A stretch of 64,000 nucleotides of DNA from Asterella californica (lineage: Eukaryota > Streptophyta > Marchantiopsida > Marchantiales > Aytoniaceae): the NCBI GenBank assembly GCA_036924285.1, contig JAYKYS010000009.1:21680001-21744000 (forward strand). Direction: 5' to 3'. Position numbers and translations under genes: made by a program. A model generated the notes under the pieces. It worked only from the letters and a program-made list of their open reading frames with translations. It had not been told where the DNA came from and searched no databases. Shown here in pieces: positions 45,433 to 57,087 of this stretch; position 1 is the first letter of the stretch; the number at the start of each line of letters is the position of its first letter.

Positions 45433-46155
45433 AAAAAACACCCCTTTGCTAAAAAAACCTTTGCACCAATATCACACGATTTAGACCCTAATCCAAACAA
45501 CATCCATGTACATAGCTAAAACTAGCTACCACGAGCCACACATAACAAATTGGGACTCTAATTTTTGCCGCTTTAAGCTGTGGATGAAAGTCGTAGTGAA
45601 GGAACCAAAGAAGACATATTTGAGAACTTTCTACTTTTGTCAAACGGTCTTCATGTGTTGATAGTATCTTCCTTCTTGACTCTGTTGGCTCTAAGAACAT
45701 TCAGATCTGATTATCTGTAGTCAAGGTATATTTGTATTTCAGTTGCAAGTGACAGAACTTCCAAAACATCCTCCTTGTGGCTTAAAACCACGTATATCCG
45801 TAAAACGGATCGCCTAATCTGAGATCCATCTTCTCTGGTAGGTAGATCTGGCTACCTTGATCCCAATGACATCCCAAACAAGCAGCTTGGAGTTCCCTTC
45901 ATGAAGAACAATGAGAAATTTAGTCATAGGAAGTGAAAAATGACATAATTTGTTCTAGTGCGACTTAACTTCACTCATCACTTACAACACAACAATCTGA
46001 TCTACCTACGGTCTTCTCTTATGCATTTAGAAGGACCTCTTGATCGTATATGCACCAGGAATGAAGAGTTTGGCTCACTGATCGTATCATAGACAAACAA
46101 AAATATGATGTGAAAGTCTCTCTGTGAGTCAATTTTCCTCACATTTCTCAAATTG
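45433..46155 (-). mobile_element. LTR family B copy 2, left part
   Basis: It follows 38867-39545 of the solo LTR closely: CCCTTTGCTAA, then AACATCCATGTACA/AACGTTCATGTACA, GTGAAGGAACC, GAGAACTTTCT and GGATCGCCTAATCTGA/GGATCGTCTGATCTGA in the same order. The homology stops at ...TCTCAAAT and resumes at about 49310, which defines an insertion. Confidence 0.75.
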
Positions 46156-49100
46156 TGACACACAAGAAAACCAAAAGATGCTCGAAAGTAGTAATTTAAA
46201 TATCGAACCCACAGAGATGCAAGTAAATATCATCCAAATATAGTAACAAGTAACAAAGGTGATTCTTTATGGTTGTCCTTTACTCTCACAGGAAGAAATC
46301 AGTCCCGGTAGAGATTAAACTCAAGTCTATCCAACAAGACAGAGTTGACAATCCTCACAAATAACATAACAAATACTATACAGGTCAGGGACCTCAAGAA
46401 AAAGATAAACAACAAAGATACAGAGCCACAGATGGAAATGTCTTCACGAAGAAGTACTGCTGAAGTGTTACTAAGTAGCTTCTAACACCATAAACACTAA
46501 GTATCTTCACACTAAGTTATCTTCACTACTACTATTCTCGAAAACTCTAGCGAAGAAGACTCTTCTTCGAAGTGTCTACCTAAGAAGAACTTCACTACAA
46601 ACACTTCTTAAGAAGAACAACTTCCTCCAAAGTAACTTCCCCCTAAAACTACTCCGTAGTTGCTGGTTTGTTCTCAGACTTCGCCCCAAAATTCTTACTC
46701 TGACTTCGGATGTAAACAGCAAAGAACTTTGTCACCCAGACTAACTCCTACCACAACACACTATGAAACTTCGTAGGTAAAACTCCGAAGAAGACAAACA
46801 CACAATGGTTCCGTCAATTTCAGAAAGTATAAAATCTAAATAACAAACACAGAGGTACTGAGAACGAACGACGCAACGCTTATATACAACTTCGCCCTAA
46901 GATGACGAATCTTACTTCCTAAGAAGTAGGATGTATATCGATATCGCCTAACGAAGGTCTTGCATCCGAAACGACATTATGTACTACACCGAAATGTAAC
47001 TCTAACTCTCTAGCTATCTCACTAACTGAGAACTCCACAGTTGCTCTAACCTCACGAAGTTTCTCGAACTACCCGCTGGCCAAGCCTAGCTACTCGGTTC
47101 TTCATCGAAAGAACTCTCTACATCTACTGCTTCTAACTCCTGCCTAATCTGCTGAAGAATCTTCAGCTCCGAAGTACCCAATCAGTGACGAAGTAGTTCT
47201 TAAGTGTCGACTCCACTCTGCTCCGAAGTCACGCGATCTGTTCTTCGTCTGAAGTACATCTCCTCTTCAGGTCCTCGATCTTTTTCGTCATCTTAGTGTC
47301 TTGGTTGCGATCCCGTTGTTGTCGCATCTCGATCAACTCTTTCTTCACCAGCGACAGTGTCTTATCATGCTCCTTCGCGAGTTCTGTCTTCTGACGAAGT
47401 ATCTCCTCGTGCTCTGAGGTTAATCTGCGAATCTCCTCGGACTTCACCGTGTTCTCTCTGTTCGTTGTTAAGACTGTAGTGTTCTCCTTCTCCTCCATCC
47501 AGTTTCTTCGTCCGAAGTTCATCGTCTGCACGAGTTCGGCTAAGTTCAGCTGTCTCCCGACCACTTGCTCATACGTCCTACCATTACTCTCCAATTCGAA
47601 GAGTAGTGGCACTACCACATCTTGCAAATACTTCACCGGAGAACTCTGACGATGTACTTCTTCGATCGTCGAAGTACTGACTCGCGCTGCACCACACTCT
47701 TCCTTCTTCTCCTCCATCGGTGTGTCTTCTTCTTCCGCATCGACTTCTACCGCGTCTTCATCCTTAGCACACACTGTCAGCTTATTCTTCATCTTCTTCC
47801 TCGAAGTCAATCGTGCAGACCTCGGTGTATCCTCAAAGATCTTCCTCCTTCCACTTCTTCGGACTGGTGCTGTCACTTCTTCGACATCTTCTTCTTCCTC
47901 CAGATTGATGATATCGGATTCCTTCGCTGTTGTCGTTGTCGTCATCGTCACTTCCTCAGTAGCTACTTCTCGTCCGCTATTTCGTTCAAGAATTTCTCCA
48001 GCTTCTATCCTGAATCTGAGATTGGAAGTGCGTGTTAGTTTCTGTGGATTTGTGTTAATTGTGGGAGGAGATCTAGCCGTCAGATCTTCCTGAAATTTGA
48101 CCTGCAAATAGAGATTTTAGTATCCTACCTACGTGGCAAGTTTGAGAGGAGACTGAGCTGTAGATCTGTACCTATCATGTGTGAAAGTTTGCTGGTTTTT
48201 CTGCCGAGTTGTATCGGCAACGATATCTACTCTAGGTCTCGAGTTGTTAGCGGCAGCTGGCAGAAAAGTATCTAGTGTGACGTTTGTATTGCTTGGGGAT
48301 GTATTCTAGGCGTAGATAAGACTTTTGCGACCTACGTTGTATCCACGTCATGTGGTTGTTAGGTTCGCACTCAACGTGGCAAAGTGCGATCCTTGACCTG
48401 TAGAGTCGACTACCTGTCTAGCCTAGTCTCTGGTTTTTGGGACACGTTACGGTGCATGCATTAGAACCTTTCACCCAGAAGACCCACACGTGGATGAGTA
48501 TGACGGCACCAAACATACGATGTGCATGTGTGCCACCTCATCGGTCCGTGAGGCTTGGGTTGCTTGGTTAGGGAGCTTGCACCTATCCTTGTTTTGTGTT
48601 CGAAACTTTTAAGCAAAGGGGGAGTGACCTGTGTGGGGGCATTCGACCTTGGGAAATTCAATAGATTGTTCGTGGAGAGATCGTGGTGATCCTATGAGAT
48701 TGTATCGGAGTTTTATGGGTCGAGATACCTTTGAAGTTGGAGTGAACATGTTGTGAGAGATGGACGAAGGACTCTACTTACCGCCCAGATTCCCATTTCG
48801 AAACCCTTTCCAGATTAAGTTGATGTACATGGAACGAGTTCATTTCCAGCAGTTTTTGATAGGATCTTTCGGGCATAACTTTACCGCGCAAGTCATGCTC
48901 TCGCCTGTCCTTGTGATCTTACCTGTTGTCACTTATGGCCAAGAATGGGATCTCACCGTCTTTATCCTCATCTAACGCAAGATGGATCTAAATCAGCTTC
49001 CTCTGTAAACTTTAACACCTAGTGCGAGATAAGACACATCTGTCGACCCAAAGCCATGTACGAAGCCCTAGTAGTGCGAAACTTTGGAGAGGAATACTAC

Positions 49101-49309
49101 CGAGAGATCATGTCATCACATATCCCGTTTGTCGTGCCCATGATCATCCAACGTTTTCGTGTAGTTATCTTGACCCTTTATTGAGAGAAAGAAAGTGCTT
49201 AGTTATCGAGGAAGTTAGAGAGAAATCTACGAGATACTAGTCGCTCTGCTGTGCATCGATCGCTAACCACAGCCAGAAGGTACGCCCTTGCTCAAAGGAA
49301 GGCTCTCGC
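46156..49309 (-). mobile_element. 3.15-kb insertion inside LTR copy 2, carrying one long minus-strand ORF
   Basis: The host LTR breaks after CTCAAA and resumes with CCGTCCGATGAAA, as judged against the uninterrupted copy (39536-39550). The inserted DNA begins near TTGTGACACAC and ends near CGCTACGACA. It contains a CTTC/GAAG-rich left half (46500-47230), the 292-codon ORF (47229-48107, minus) and a right half of unrecognised DNA. Neither LTRs nor TIRs nor a target duplication could be established. It is probably a non-autonomous element. Confidence 0.55.
47229..48107 (-). CDS. 292-codon element-encoded ORF with acidic and coiled-coil regions
   Basis: Intact from MQVKFQEDL to a stop at 47229. 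Residues ~60-150 are acidic/basic low complexity (EEEEDVEEVTAPVRRSGRRK, KEKKEEC-type runs). Around residue 155-200 there is a SPVKYLQDVVVPLLFELE segment. Residues ~205-290 are a strongly charged coiled coil (SEEIRRLTSEHEEILRQKTE). It resembles, as far as I recall, low-complexity proteins predicted in liverwort retroelements with a VKYL-x-VV-PLL motif, but no catalytic domain is visible. It occupies the middle of the 3.15-kb insertion and is the longest intact ORF in the TE-rich half. Function unknown; host gene status is unlikely. Confidence 0.55.
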   Translation of the reverse strand: MQVKFQEDLTARSPPTINTNPQKLTRTSNLRFRIEAGEILERNSGREVATEEVTMTTTTTAKESDIINLEEEEDVEEVTAPVRRSGRRKIFEDTPRSARLTSRKKMKNKLTVCAKDEDAVEVDAEEEDTPMEEKKEECGAARVSTSTIEEVHRQSSPVKYLQDVVVPLLFELESNGRTYEQVVGRQLNLAELVQTMNFGRRNWMEEKENTTVLTTNRENTVKSEEIRRLTSEHEEILRQKTELAKEHDKTLSLVKKELIEMRQQRDRNQDTKMTKKIEDLKRRCTSDEEQIA

Positions 49310-49680
49310 TACGACACCGTCCGATGAAATTTTGTGTTGTCAGTTCAAAGTATGTGAGGTTTTCACATATAATGATCAAGCAGCCCTCTTGCACCCTTAG
49401 TATAACGCCAAGAACCTCAAATACGCAGTCAGCACCGATAAGCTGGAACTTAGTTTGAATTTCTTTTCTTTCAAACCTCATAATGTCACCATTAAGCATC
49501 CACATGAGATAGACGAAGTGACCATGAGAAGCTTACAACGAGCTGCCACTTGGTGCTTTGAGAATGAAGATCAAAAATAGATTAAAAAAGTCACTATTTT
49601 TCTCCATAAGCATCTATGGAGCAAAAATATGGAACCCTGCAGTTCGACTTTTCAAGCGGAAGCCGGCCGACGACACGACA
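49310..49680 (-). mobile_element. LTR family B copy 2, right part
   Basis: It matches 39540-39570 and 39900-40439 of the solo LTR: CCGTCCGATGAAA, TTTTCACA-AT-ATGA, CACCCTTAGTATA and TACGCAGTCAGCA/TACCCAGTCAGCA, ending CGACACGACA at 49680. An internal part present in the solo LTR is missing here. Confidence 0.75.
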
Positions 49681-49693
49681 CTGTAGTATATCT

Positions 49694-49935
49694 TGTTAAT
49701 GTTTATTAAACAACAGATATTATGGACCTCAGATGTGTTTTTTATTAGTAGTAGAAACATATCATGTTTTCTACATTAGACAATGATCCCTTTGGATCTT
49801 TGAATCCACCACCCCGTCCCCTACCTTGTCTCTTTCTTCCATGAAGATGGTATTTGATTTGTTGATTCGATTGATCGGAATATTCTCCTATTTATTTCTG
49901 AGATTGTAATAACATTCTTGAGTGTTATCAGAGCC
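49694..49935 (+). mobile_element. LTR end plus primer-binding site of a second retroelement
   Basis: 49694-49914 begins TGTTAATG and ends TAATAACA (a TGTTA...TAACA pattern), a plausible short LTR. TGTTATCAGAGCC (49923-49935) is close to the TGGTATCAGAGC primer site complementary to initiator tRNA-Met. The LTR is deduced from its termini only; I did not find the partner LTR. Confidence 0.5.
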
Positions 49936-50339
49936 GTATTACACAAGTGATGTAATACTTTTGATATCGGTCATTCTGTTTGTTTGTTTGTTCTTCATCA
50001 TTCTTCATAAGCTTTTTGAGCTTTAGTAGTAAAGTTTATTTTCTCTCTTTATCTGCATTGTCTTGTTTCTTGTTCTTCGTATCCTAGCTATCATCGTTAT
50101 GCACCTCTCCTCTTCCGGGTTCCTTATACTAGTGTTTGTCTTCATTTGCATATCCAACTCGTAGTACAAGAGCTCTTAGTCGTTAACGTAATCCGACTTC
50201 CACTTCATTTGTATTTGCATAGCCTTTCCTCCATCGGATGTAAATACTTAGATCGTACTGCACTTCACAACCAAGTTATATAGAGACAATCCGGTACAAC
50301 AATGATATAGTCGTGATGAAACTATCTGGAAGCGGATTA

Positions 50340-51482
50340 AGAAATCACTTATGTTTTCTCTTTTTACTACTTCATGCTTTCGAGTTTGAACATGATATCT
50401 GCATCTTCTTTGGCCATTCAAAATTTATCCAGAAATAACATTTTTACTTGATCCTAAGTTGTCATCGATTACGCTTTGAGTGTATCTATCAAATGCTCTT
50501 TTCTTCAATGTACTTGTAAACAATGCTGCCTTGTAAGCTGGATCTTCTTTATTTAAAGTCATATAGTGCTCGAAGCTACTATATGCAAGTCTGAGTCTTC
50601 ATGTGATTTTTCTTTAAACAGTTGCATGGACATAAGGAGTCATGCCGTCATTCTGGTTTGATAGAGGAATAAGATTGAGAAGCATTGGTATAGTTGGTGG
50701 TGAAGAAGTTAGTGTGATTCTGGTTACAGTTTTTTAGGATAGAGGAACAATTGTCGGATTAGTTGTAGTGTTGGTCCGTATAGTTCGTTCAGTAGTGTTG
50801 ATAGGTGTGGTTTGTTGAGTAGTGCTTGGTATGAAAAAGTGCTTGGATTATTGAGAGTGATAGATTGTGATTGTTGAAAAGAAGATTATGGAAGGTGATT
50901 GTAACACGGTTTTTGCTTTAGCGCTTGATGATGTTTCACTTCTTTTTCTCATACATGTGTAAGATAGTAAATTATCTTTGACAACACTTAACTTTGAAGT
51001 AACTGTTGATCTCTCTTTTGTTTCAGTTGTGAACAAACTTCTATGTTGAATATTTTCGGATTCTTCTCTTTCCACTCCGGATGTAGGCTCAAAGAATTCT
51101 ATCGGATTCGATCGAGAGATAATACCCTCACAACCACTTGTCAATTGATATCCATATTTCAGTTTCAAACGTTTCTTTTCTTCTTTGAGTACTTGTTGTT
51201 TATGAGAAGGATAAATTTCTCTCACAATTCTTTCAGATCTTCATGATTCTTAAGCTTTTGTTCAGCTTCTTTGATCAAAAGTACCAAAATAGGGAGGGAA
51301 AGGATTAGAGGCATATGATACACAATATATTCTTGATTTGTCGTCATTGTCGACTTTTCAGAGTCTTGTGGCATCAGTCTGCGGGGTGAGCTTTCATCAA
51401 TCCTCAGTGACTCCGTGCTATCTCCTAGAGACAAAGCATGAATATAACCCTCATTGTATAAAATTCTACAAAAACAAGACAT
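50340..51482 (-). pseudogene. Gag-like polyprotein fragment, decayed
   Basis: On the minus strand, an open stretch around 50460-50590 reads SFEHYMTLNKEDPAYKAALF then TSTLKKRAFDRYTQSV, which resembles a retrotransposon gag core. Upstream (minus sense) 50848-51225 (125 codons, Lys/Glu- and Ser-rich) and 51222-51482 probably are its N-terminal region. In-frame stops occur within. Orientation is opposite to the primer site at 49923, so two elements are mixed here. Confidence 0.55.
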
Positions 51483-52849
51483 CCAATATCACATGTAGAT
51501 TGCTAGCATTTTCATTCAAGATCTTCTGATGAAAATTTTGTCCGGTTGATGTTTTATATAACTCTTGGAAGTCAATCTTCCGGATTGATTTTACATCATC
51601 TTTTTTTCACCAAACATTATATCGAATGAGTTGTCCGATTGTATCTTCCATATTTCTTTGGACTATTTCAAACATTTCATGCTTGATATCAGTCTAAACA
51701 ACATTCCACTATGAATCTTTATATATAAGTTGGATAACAACTGTCAGAGTTCACAACAAAGTTATAGTATGATGCTAAGATCTCATTCTTCTGGATTACG
51801 TAACAAGACGTTATCAATATAGAAATTTTTTGCGGATGAGAATTTGAATATAATTCGTTCTAGTTCTTCATTCAATCAGGTCGATCAATTATCTCTCATT
51901 CACTTGTTAATTATCCCAATGTCTCTTCTCTTGTCGTATTACAAAATGGTTCGCTCCAAGTTTGTTGCTAATGATTTCACCGGTCACAACTTGCGCTTGT
52001 TGTATTCCTCAACATGATCGTCAAATTGTTACTTGTGATATACACTAGTACGTCAGAGTCTCTTATCACTAGATAAGGACATGCTTCTTATATGAATTCA
52101 TGATCATTCAACCACGCATTCAGATTTAGTACACAAATTTCCTCTAAAATTATAAATCTCTTTTATACATAATTCTCCTATACAATTGATTGAGCGATTA
52201 AAGAATGTGATCTTCATAGACAAAGCCCTTTGTATACTAGTTGAATAGCACCACACTTGTAGATTGTTCGGCTAAGATCAAGCACTGCATAACTGTCGGA
52301 TAGATCTGCATCCTAATCTATAAGACTTACGATTCCGGACTAATCCGTATCTCTTAACAACTCTAGATATACAATTCTATCCAAAAATCTCATCCGTATG
52401 ATCCGATTGACTTCCATATTAATCTTCAATGTTTTCTGAAATGATATCTTCAGAATCATTCTCTAAATTACAAGTGAAGATTGAATATAATAATAGATAA
52501 ATATATTTTATTATAATAATATCTGACTGTAAATTGAATATTATAATATCATTCAGGACGAGAAGAAAACGGTATAGTTTCTTACTGTATCGTCAAATCA
52601 CGAGCGTAATCAAGATCGTCTAAGAGCAATTGCTTCCGATGGTGAGTGAAGAATTCAAAGATTTTCATTAAGTACCACTATAGAGCGAGATTGTAATGGT
52701 GCGCAAGAGAATGTATTCTTGCTTGAACGGAAAGTGCTTTTTATATAAGGTTTATCGGGTTTTGAGGGTGTGGGACTGTTGTTTATAATAAAGTTGAAGA
52801 ACTGAGAAGAAAAGAACAAAAACATTGATGTGAGGTTAATTGGTGTTGA
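51483..52849. other. No recognisable gene; very AT-rich
   Basis: Low-complexity AT-rich DNA with short ORFs only. It may contain decayed retroelement sequence. Confidence 0.35.
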
Positions 52850-53590
52850 GAGAGTTGGGTGAGTTAGAAGAGGATGAACAGATTTCTGGTGTTCATGAGG
52901 ATGATGGATTGGATGATCCTTTGCGAAAGATCACATCTATTTGATGAGAGGATATGGATAAGATTGTACATATTCATTCAAAGGAGATATTTTTAGTGAT
53001 CGAATCATTCCGAGAAGGTGAGGTTCGGATTGAGATGAAGTACAAGATAGTGGATAAGAAGATAAAGCTAGATGTTGATCTTTATCGGATGACATTAACC
53101 AGCAGATGGATCGAGCTTCATGAGACAAGAGTTTGAGAGATCCTGCAATGATAAGGCACGAGCAAGACTCTTGAAGAATTGAAGATTGGATCTGATGGGT
53201 CTCTTCTACCAGAAGAAAAGGAGTGCTTCAAGGAGATGCTTTCACGACACGAGAAAACATTTGTCTTTGAACCACATGAGATTGGATTTGTAAATCTGTA
53301 TGTTGTTACCCCGATGGTTATCTTCATAATATCGCATGTGATGTAGAACCTAAGACCAATTCCAGTATCTCGAGCTCACTTGCCTAAATTGGTGGAGCTG
53401 CTTAAGGAGAAGTTGCAGATGAAGATCTTGGAGCCGTCATTTGCACGATATTCGAGCATACGGTTTATGATGTCAAAAAAGAATGGATCATTGCGATTGA
53501 CCCAAGACATGCAACTAGTGGATCCGATAACAATCAGAAATGCTAAGGTGGGAATTTGCATCAAATCTTGAATCACCATGTCTTAGATGA
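52850..53590 (+). pseudogene. Ty3/gypsy pol fragment: protease-RT linker and start of reverse transcriptase
   Basis: The + strand encodes, with several frame changes or stops, EEKECFKEMLSRHEKTFVFE, PHEIGFV, then LRPIPVSRAHLPKLVELL, KEKLQMKILEPS and KKNGSLRLTQDMQLVDPITI. This is the N-terminal part of a Ty3/gypsy reverse transcriptase (fingers and the KKNG block). Upstream frames at 52954-53136 give the acidic linker. The catalytic Y-x-DD region is not present, so the copy is 3'-truncated. It comes from the same broad family as the RNase H fragments at 21.6 and 59.6 kb. Confidence 0.85.
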
Positions 53591-54289
53591 TAAACTTGAT
53601 AGGGAGAGTTTTACCTCTCAACGTGGAGATGCAAGCTCAGGTGGTGTAGGTGCAATCCCCTGCACCTCCTTGACTTATGAATCACATGTTTGTAGACATA
53701 TTTGTTATTTTGAGAATTATGTATATCCTTAGTGCAAGTAGAAAGAGTTTTGTTACACATGAGATTGGAAGCAAAGACAAGAGAACTAAATGAAAGAGGA
53801 TGAATATGCACGCTCCCAAAATCTACACCTTATTATAAAACTTCTCATAGATTTTTAGTTTTGTTAAATGTGAACGTAAAATATATGTATGTCCAAAAAA
53901 TTAACCCTCGAAATTAAGTACACGATTACGAATAACTTTAAACTTGAACAACAGACAAAAGATTGTTATTTTTGCCAACTACAGAGGTTGGTTCTGAACT
54001 AAAAGACACACTAAGCTGTATTGTTCGCCAGAGGTTTATATACGCGCACTAGAGGTTTAAGTAAATGCATGCTCGATTAACTTCTAGGGAACTTTTGTTC
54101 CTTTAATAATATCAGAATTTATATACCAAGTGAAGATAAATAATCAAAATATTTTATAAGTGTTAACTGTTAGTCTATGCCTAGAAACACGGACAGATCA
54201 GAATATAAACCATAAGACATGAGAAAAATTGCCAAAAATACAAGTCAGAGAACATGATGTTGTTTATACATTAGTACACATCATCTAAC
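53591..54289. other. No recognisable gene
   Basis: AT-rich flank, nothing identified. Confidence 0.35.
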
Positions 54290-54420
54290 TTCCTTGCATA
54301 TTCACCTCTTCCAAGTTCAGAAGAGAGAAATATGCAAGGAGCTTTAATTTATGTCCTAACTCTTTCTCTTGGAAGGGTTAGGCTATAAATTAAAGTTTAT
54401 AAAATAAAAATACTTCTTCT
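54290..54420. mobile_element. Hairpin MITE-like element, copy (two-hairpin form)
   Basis: First hairpin: CCTTGCATATTCACCTCTTC pairs with GAAGAGAGAAATATGCAAGG. Second hairpin: CTTTAATTTAT-CCTAAC pairs with GGTTAGG-TATAAATTAAAG. No ORF. The same two modules, in varying order, appear at 54.8, 55.4 and 63.4 kb. Confidence 0.75.
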
Positions 54421-54814
54421 TGTGTGAGTAAGAGAGCTTTATACCAAACAAGGTTTATGTTCTCGGGAGGCATTATAGGTTTTGTATAGCTGGAGTGAAC
54501 ATGTGTAACCAAATTATTAAATGAGATCTAGATTTGGCGCTATAAATTTAATACTTTAAATTTATAGAAGTTAACTTTGACTGAAATAACCATTTGCAAA
54601 ACCTATCCCGTGACTTTATGCTCTTCATTGCATTTTTAACTAATCTTCATTTTTACTGAAGACTGACATCCAGTGACTTTGCGCTTTACATTACATTTTC
54701 ACTAACAATAAATTATAATTAATTACTGATTGATTATTTTAGTCCTCTATTAAATATTTCTCTTATTTTTTCAAAATACAATATGGATGCATATTCACAA
54801 TGACTCGATTACCT

Positions 54815-54965
54815 AACCCTTCCTGCCGGAACTCTTAGGTACTAAAATAAACCCTTGCATATTGCCTCCTCTATCGAAAGATGGAGGAGGTGAATATATA
54901 TGCGCCGGTGCTCATGTTTTGAATGGTGAATATACATCAAAACGTTCAAAACGGTAGAGCGGAGG
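54815..54965. mobile_element. Hairpin MITE-like element, copy
   Basis: ACCTAACCCTTCC pairs with GGAACTCTTAGGT, then TGCATATTGCCTCCTC pairs with GGAGGAGGTGAATATATATGC-like sequence. The module order is the reverse of the 54290 copy. Confidence 0.7.
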
Positions 54966-55174
54966 AAGAGGACAAGCTAAGGTTTCGGGAGGGAAAATTC
55001 GACTGCGTGATAGGGTGGGAGATAAGACATGATAGCTGGTTTCAGAAGATAGATAAATAATAAACAAATACTTCATGTCACATTGTAGGTTGCAGTATTT
55101 TCATAAGATGGAATCGTAACATAAAGTAAACTCCAGTTAACTTTATCTATTATAAATATTTATAAATAGAAAAG

Positions 55175-55378
55175 ATGACACAAGCCCCCTTTACTGTATT
55201 GGTGAAGTCTCCCCCGCGCATTTCATGTTTAAGAGACCGAAGTCTTCATTACCGTTGGTGCCTCGAGTCCAAACACTCCCAGGTTACACAATTGGCATCT
55301 GGGGCCATAAAGCCTATAAGTAAAGAGTGTGAGACTTTAACTCTTTACAGTATAAAAAAAAGATACTTAATCAAATGA
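55175..55378. other. Short ORF region, unrecognised
   Basis: A 67-codon + strand ORF with no family match, between hairpin elements. Probably not a gene. Confidence 0.25.
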
Positions 55379-55403
55379 AACCGTACAATTTATAATTAAG
55401 CAT

Positions 55404-55560
55404 GTAATAATACATGCTCAATTTATTACCAAACCCTTCTATTTGGAAGGGTTAGGTAATAAACCGAGCATGTATTATTACACCCTCCTCCATCTAAAGT
55501 TGGAAGAGGGTGAATACAGCCTCTTTGAATGGTGAATATATATCCACTTGAATCATGATC
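55404..55560. mobile_element. Hairpin MITE-like element, best-preserved palindrome
   Basis: 55404-55481 is a 78-bp near-perfect palindrome: GTAATAATACATGCTC at the left pairs with GAGCATGTATTATTAC at the right, and ATTTATTACCAAACCCTTC pairs with GGAAGGGTTAGGTAATAAA around a 4-nt centre. CACCCTCCTCCATC ... GGAAGAGGGTGAATA follows at 55481-55525. Confidence 0.85.
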
Positions 55561-55769
55561 TCATAAAGGCGGGTCCGCTGATTTGGAGAAGAGCTGTGAA
55601 TGAGACACGAGCGGTTGCACCAAACGTTTAAATGCCCGACTGATTCTGATTCCTGAATCAACAACGTGTACTAAACTCCTCTTGAGGTTCTACTATTTCG
55701 TGAGTGCGTTTTCCCCTCCAACGCTTCACGGTTCAGGCTTCACGCCAGATACTTCAAGCTAACTGCGTA

Positions 55770-55840
55770 TTAAGGAGAGTATTCACCTCATGTACTTTTA
55801 GAATTCTACATGAGGTGTATATTAATTTATTTTCTATATT
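55770..55840. mobile_element. Hairpin MITE-like element, short copy
   Basis: ATTCACCTCATGTA pairs with TACATGAGGTGTAT around TTTTAGAAT. Only the GAGGTGAATATAC-type module is present. Confidence 0.7.
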
Positions 55841-56733
55841 TTCTTGCGGGAAGTGTCAGAATAAAAATTAACGGCTTCACATAATGACATTTTTTGAGCC
55901 CGAATTTATACTCTTAACAACGCATCAGCCTGGTCTCCATTTATGGTTTATATCCGGATCAGTTGAATACTCCCAGACTGGTTAATATATATTATTTATG
56001 AATTAATTTTATTTTTATAATAAATAATTATAATATAATTTTATAATTTTTTACACGTTTTTTTTAAGAGAAAACGAAATTCACTGTACAAGTCAATGGG
56101 GAAGGATATTCAGTCATTCATTGAACGAGAGCGGTTAAGTATGACAGAGGTTTAAGTAAATTACTTACACACATTGCTTGTTGTTAAGAAATATCAACAG
56201 ATAAACTTTGGTGCGGATATAAAAAAAAGAAGATAATCATTTTCCTCTTTCCTCTATCTCAAAGAGCACAAGAGGAGACTAGATCTGAACTTTGGAAGTT
56301 TCCTCCACGGACCCGTCGAAAATATAGATTTTTAGAAGTGTTCTCTTTTTTCATTTCTCAAAGAGAGTGCATGATATCGGACACATTGTAAAGAATATAT
56401 TTCGCTGCACATTTGATCTATAGTATGCCTAACTGATCTAAATGAGAAAATTAGAGGAATGCACATTTGAGTATGAAATATACTTTACTAAACTCAGCTG
56501 GGCGATGAGAAAAAGAATCACTCTTTGTGCATCAAGAGCTCATATACTTACACTAGAGGATTAAGTAGACAGTGCGAAGACTTCTTGGTGGTTGTAATTA
56601 ACAATAATTATAAACGTTATGATTATATTTTAATTACTTTTCAGGGTGATAGTTCATCTGTAAACTATGAATTATGGCTGAGAATACTCTCGCCGTAACA
56701 ATTTGTTAAGTCCATTATTACTCTTTGGGACAT
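55841..56733. other. No recognisable gene; AT-rich
   Basis: Nothing identified apart from AT-rich low complexity near 55985-56060. Confidence 0.35.
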
Positions 56734-57087
56734 AAATTTAACTGAACCCACCCTTAATACGTTTGATGGATTTGACCTCACCCCTCTTAACTTTGCTTTG
56801 CGTTACTTGATTCCACCCTTGACTCGGAACAGTAAGTTTTCTAATATATATAAATATTAAAATAAAATAAACAAAAATGAATATAAGTTGATAATCTGTT
56901 GTAAAAATATTTAAATAAAAGTTTCGTGTACATAACTGATGGTTAACATGCACTTCTCATATGCTAATGAGATGGTACTTTTACTTACTGAACCTGATGT
57001 AGTAAGTCAAATGTACGATCAAGTAATGCAAAGTTAAGAAGAGGAATCAAATCTAGCGAACATATTAGGGATGGGTCAAGTAAATTT
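56734..57087. mobile_element. MITE, family C, copy 1 (354 bp)
   Basis: Long inverted ends. The left begins AAATTTAACTGAACCCACCC and continues through TCTTAACTTTGC-TTGCGTTACTTGAT. The right end is the reverse complement, with GATCAAGTAATGCAAAGTTA and GGGTCAAGTAAATTT at the tip. About 60-70 bp of TIR are diverged but colinear. The interior has a GTTGATAATCTGTTGTAAA block shared with copy 2 at 62883. Confidence 0.85.

Noticed and set aside
47622..48093. + strand ORFs opposite the 292-codon ORF
   Set aside because: Ser/Cys/Phe-rich antisense shadows of the minus-strand frame.
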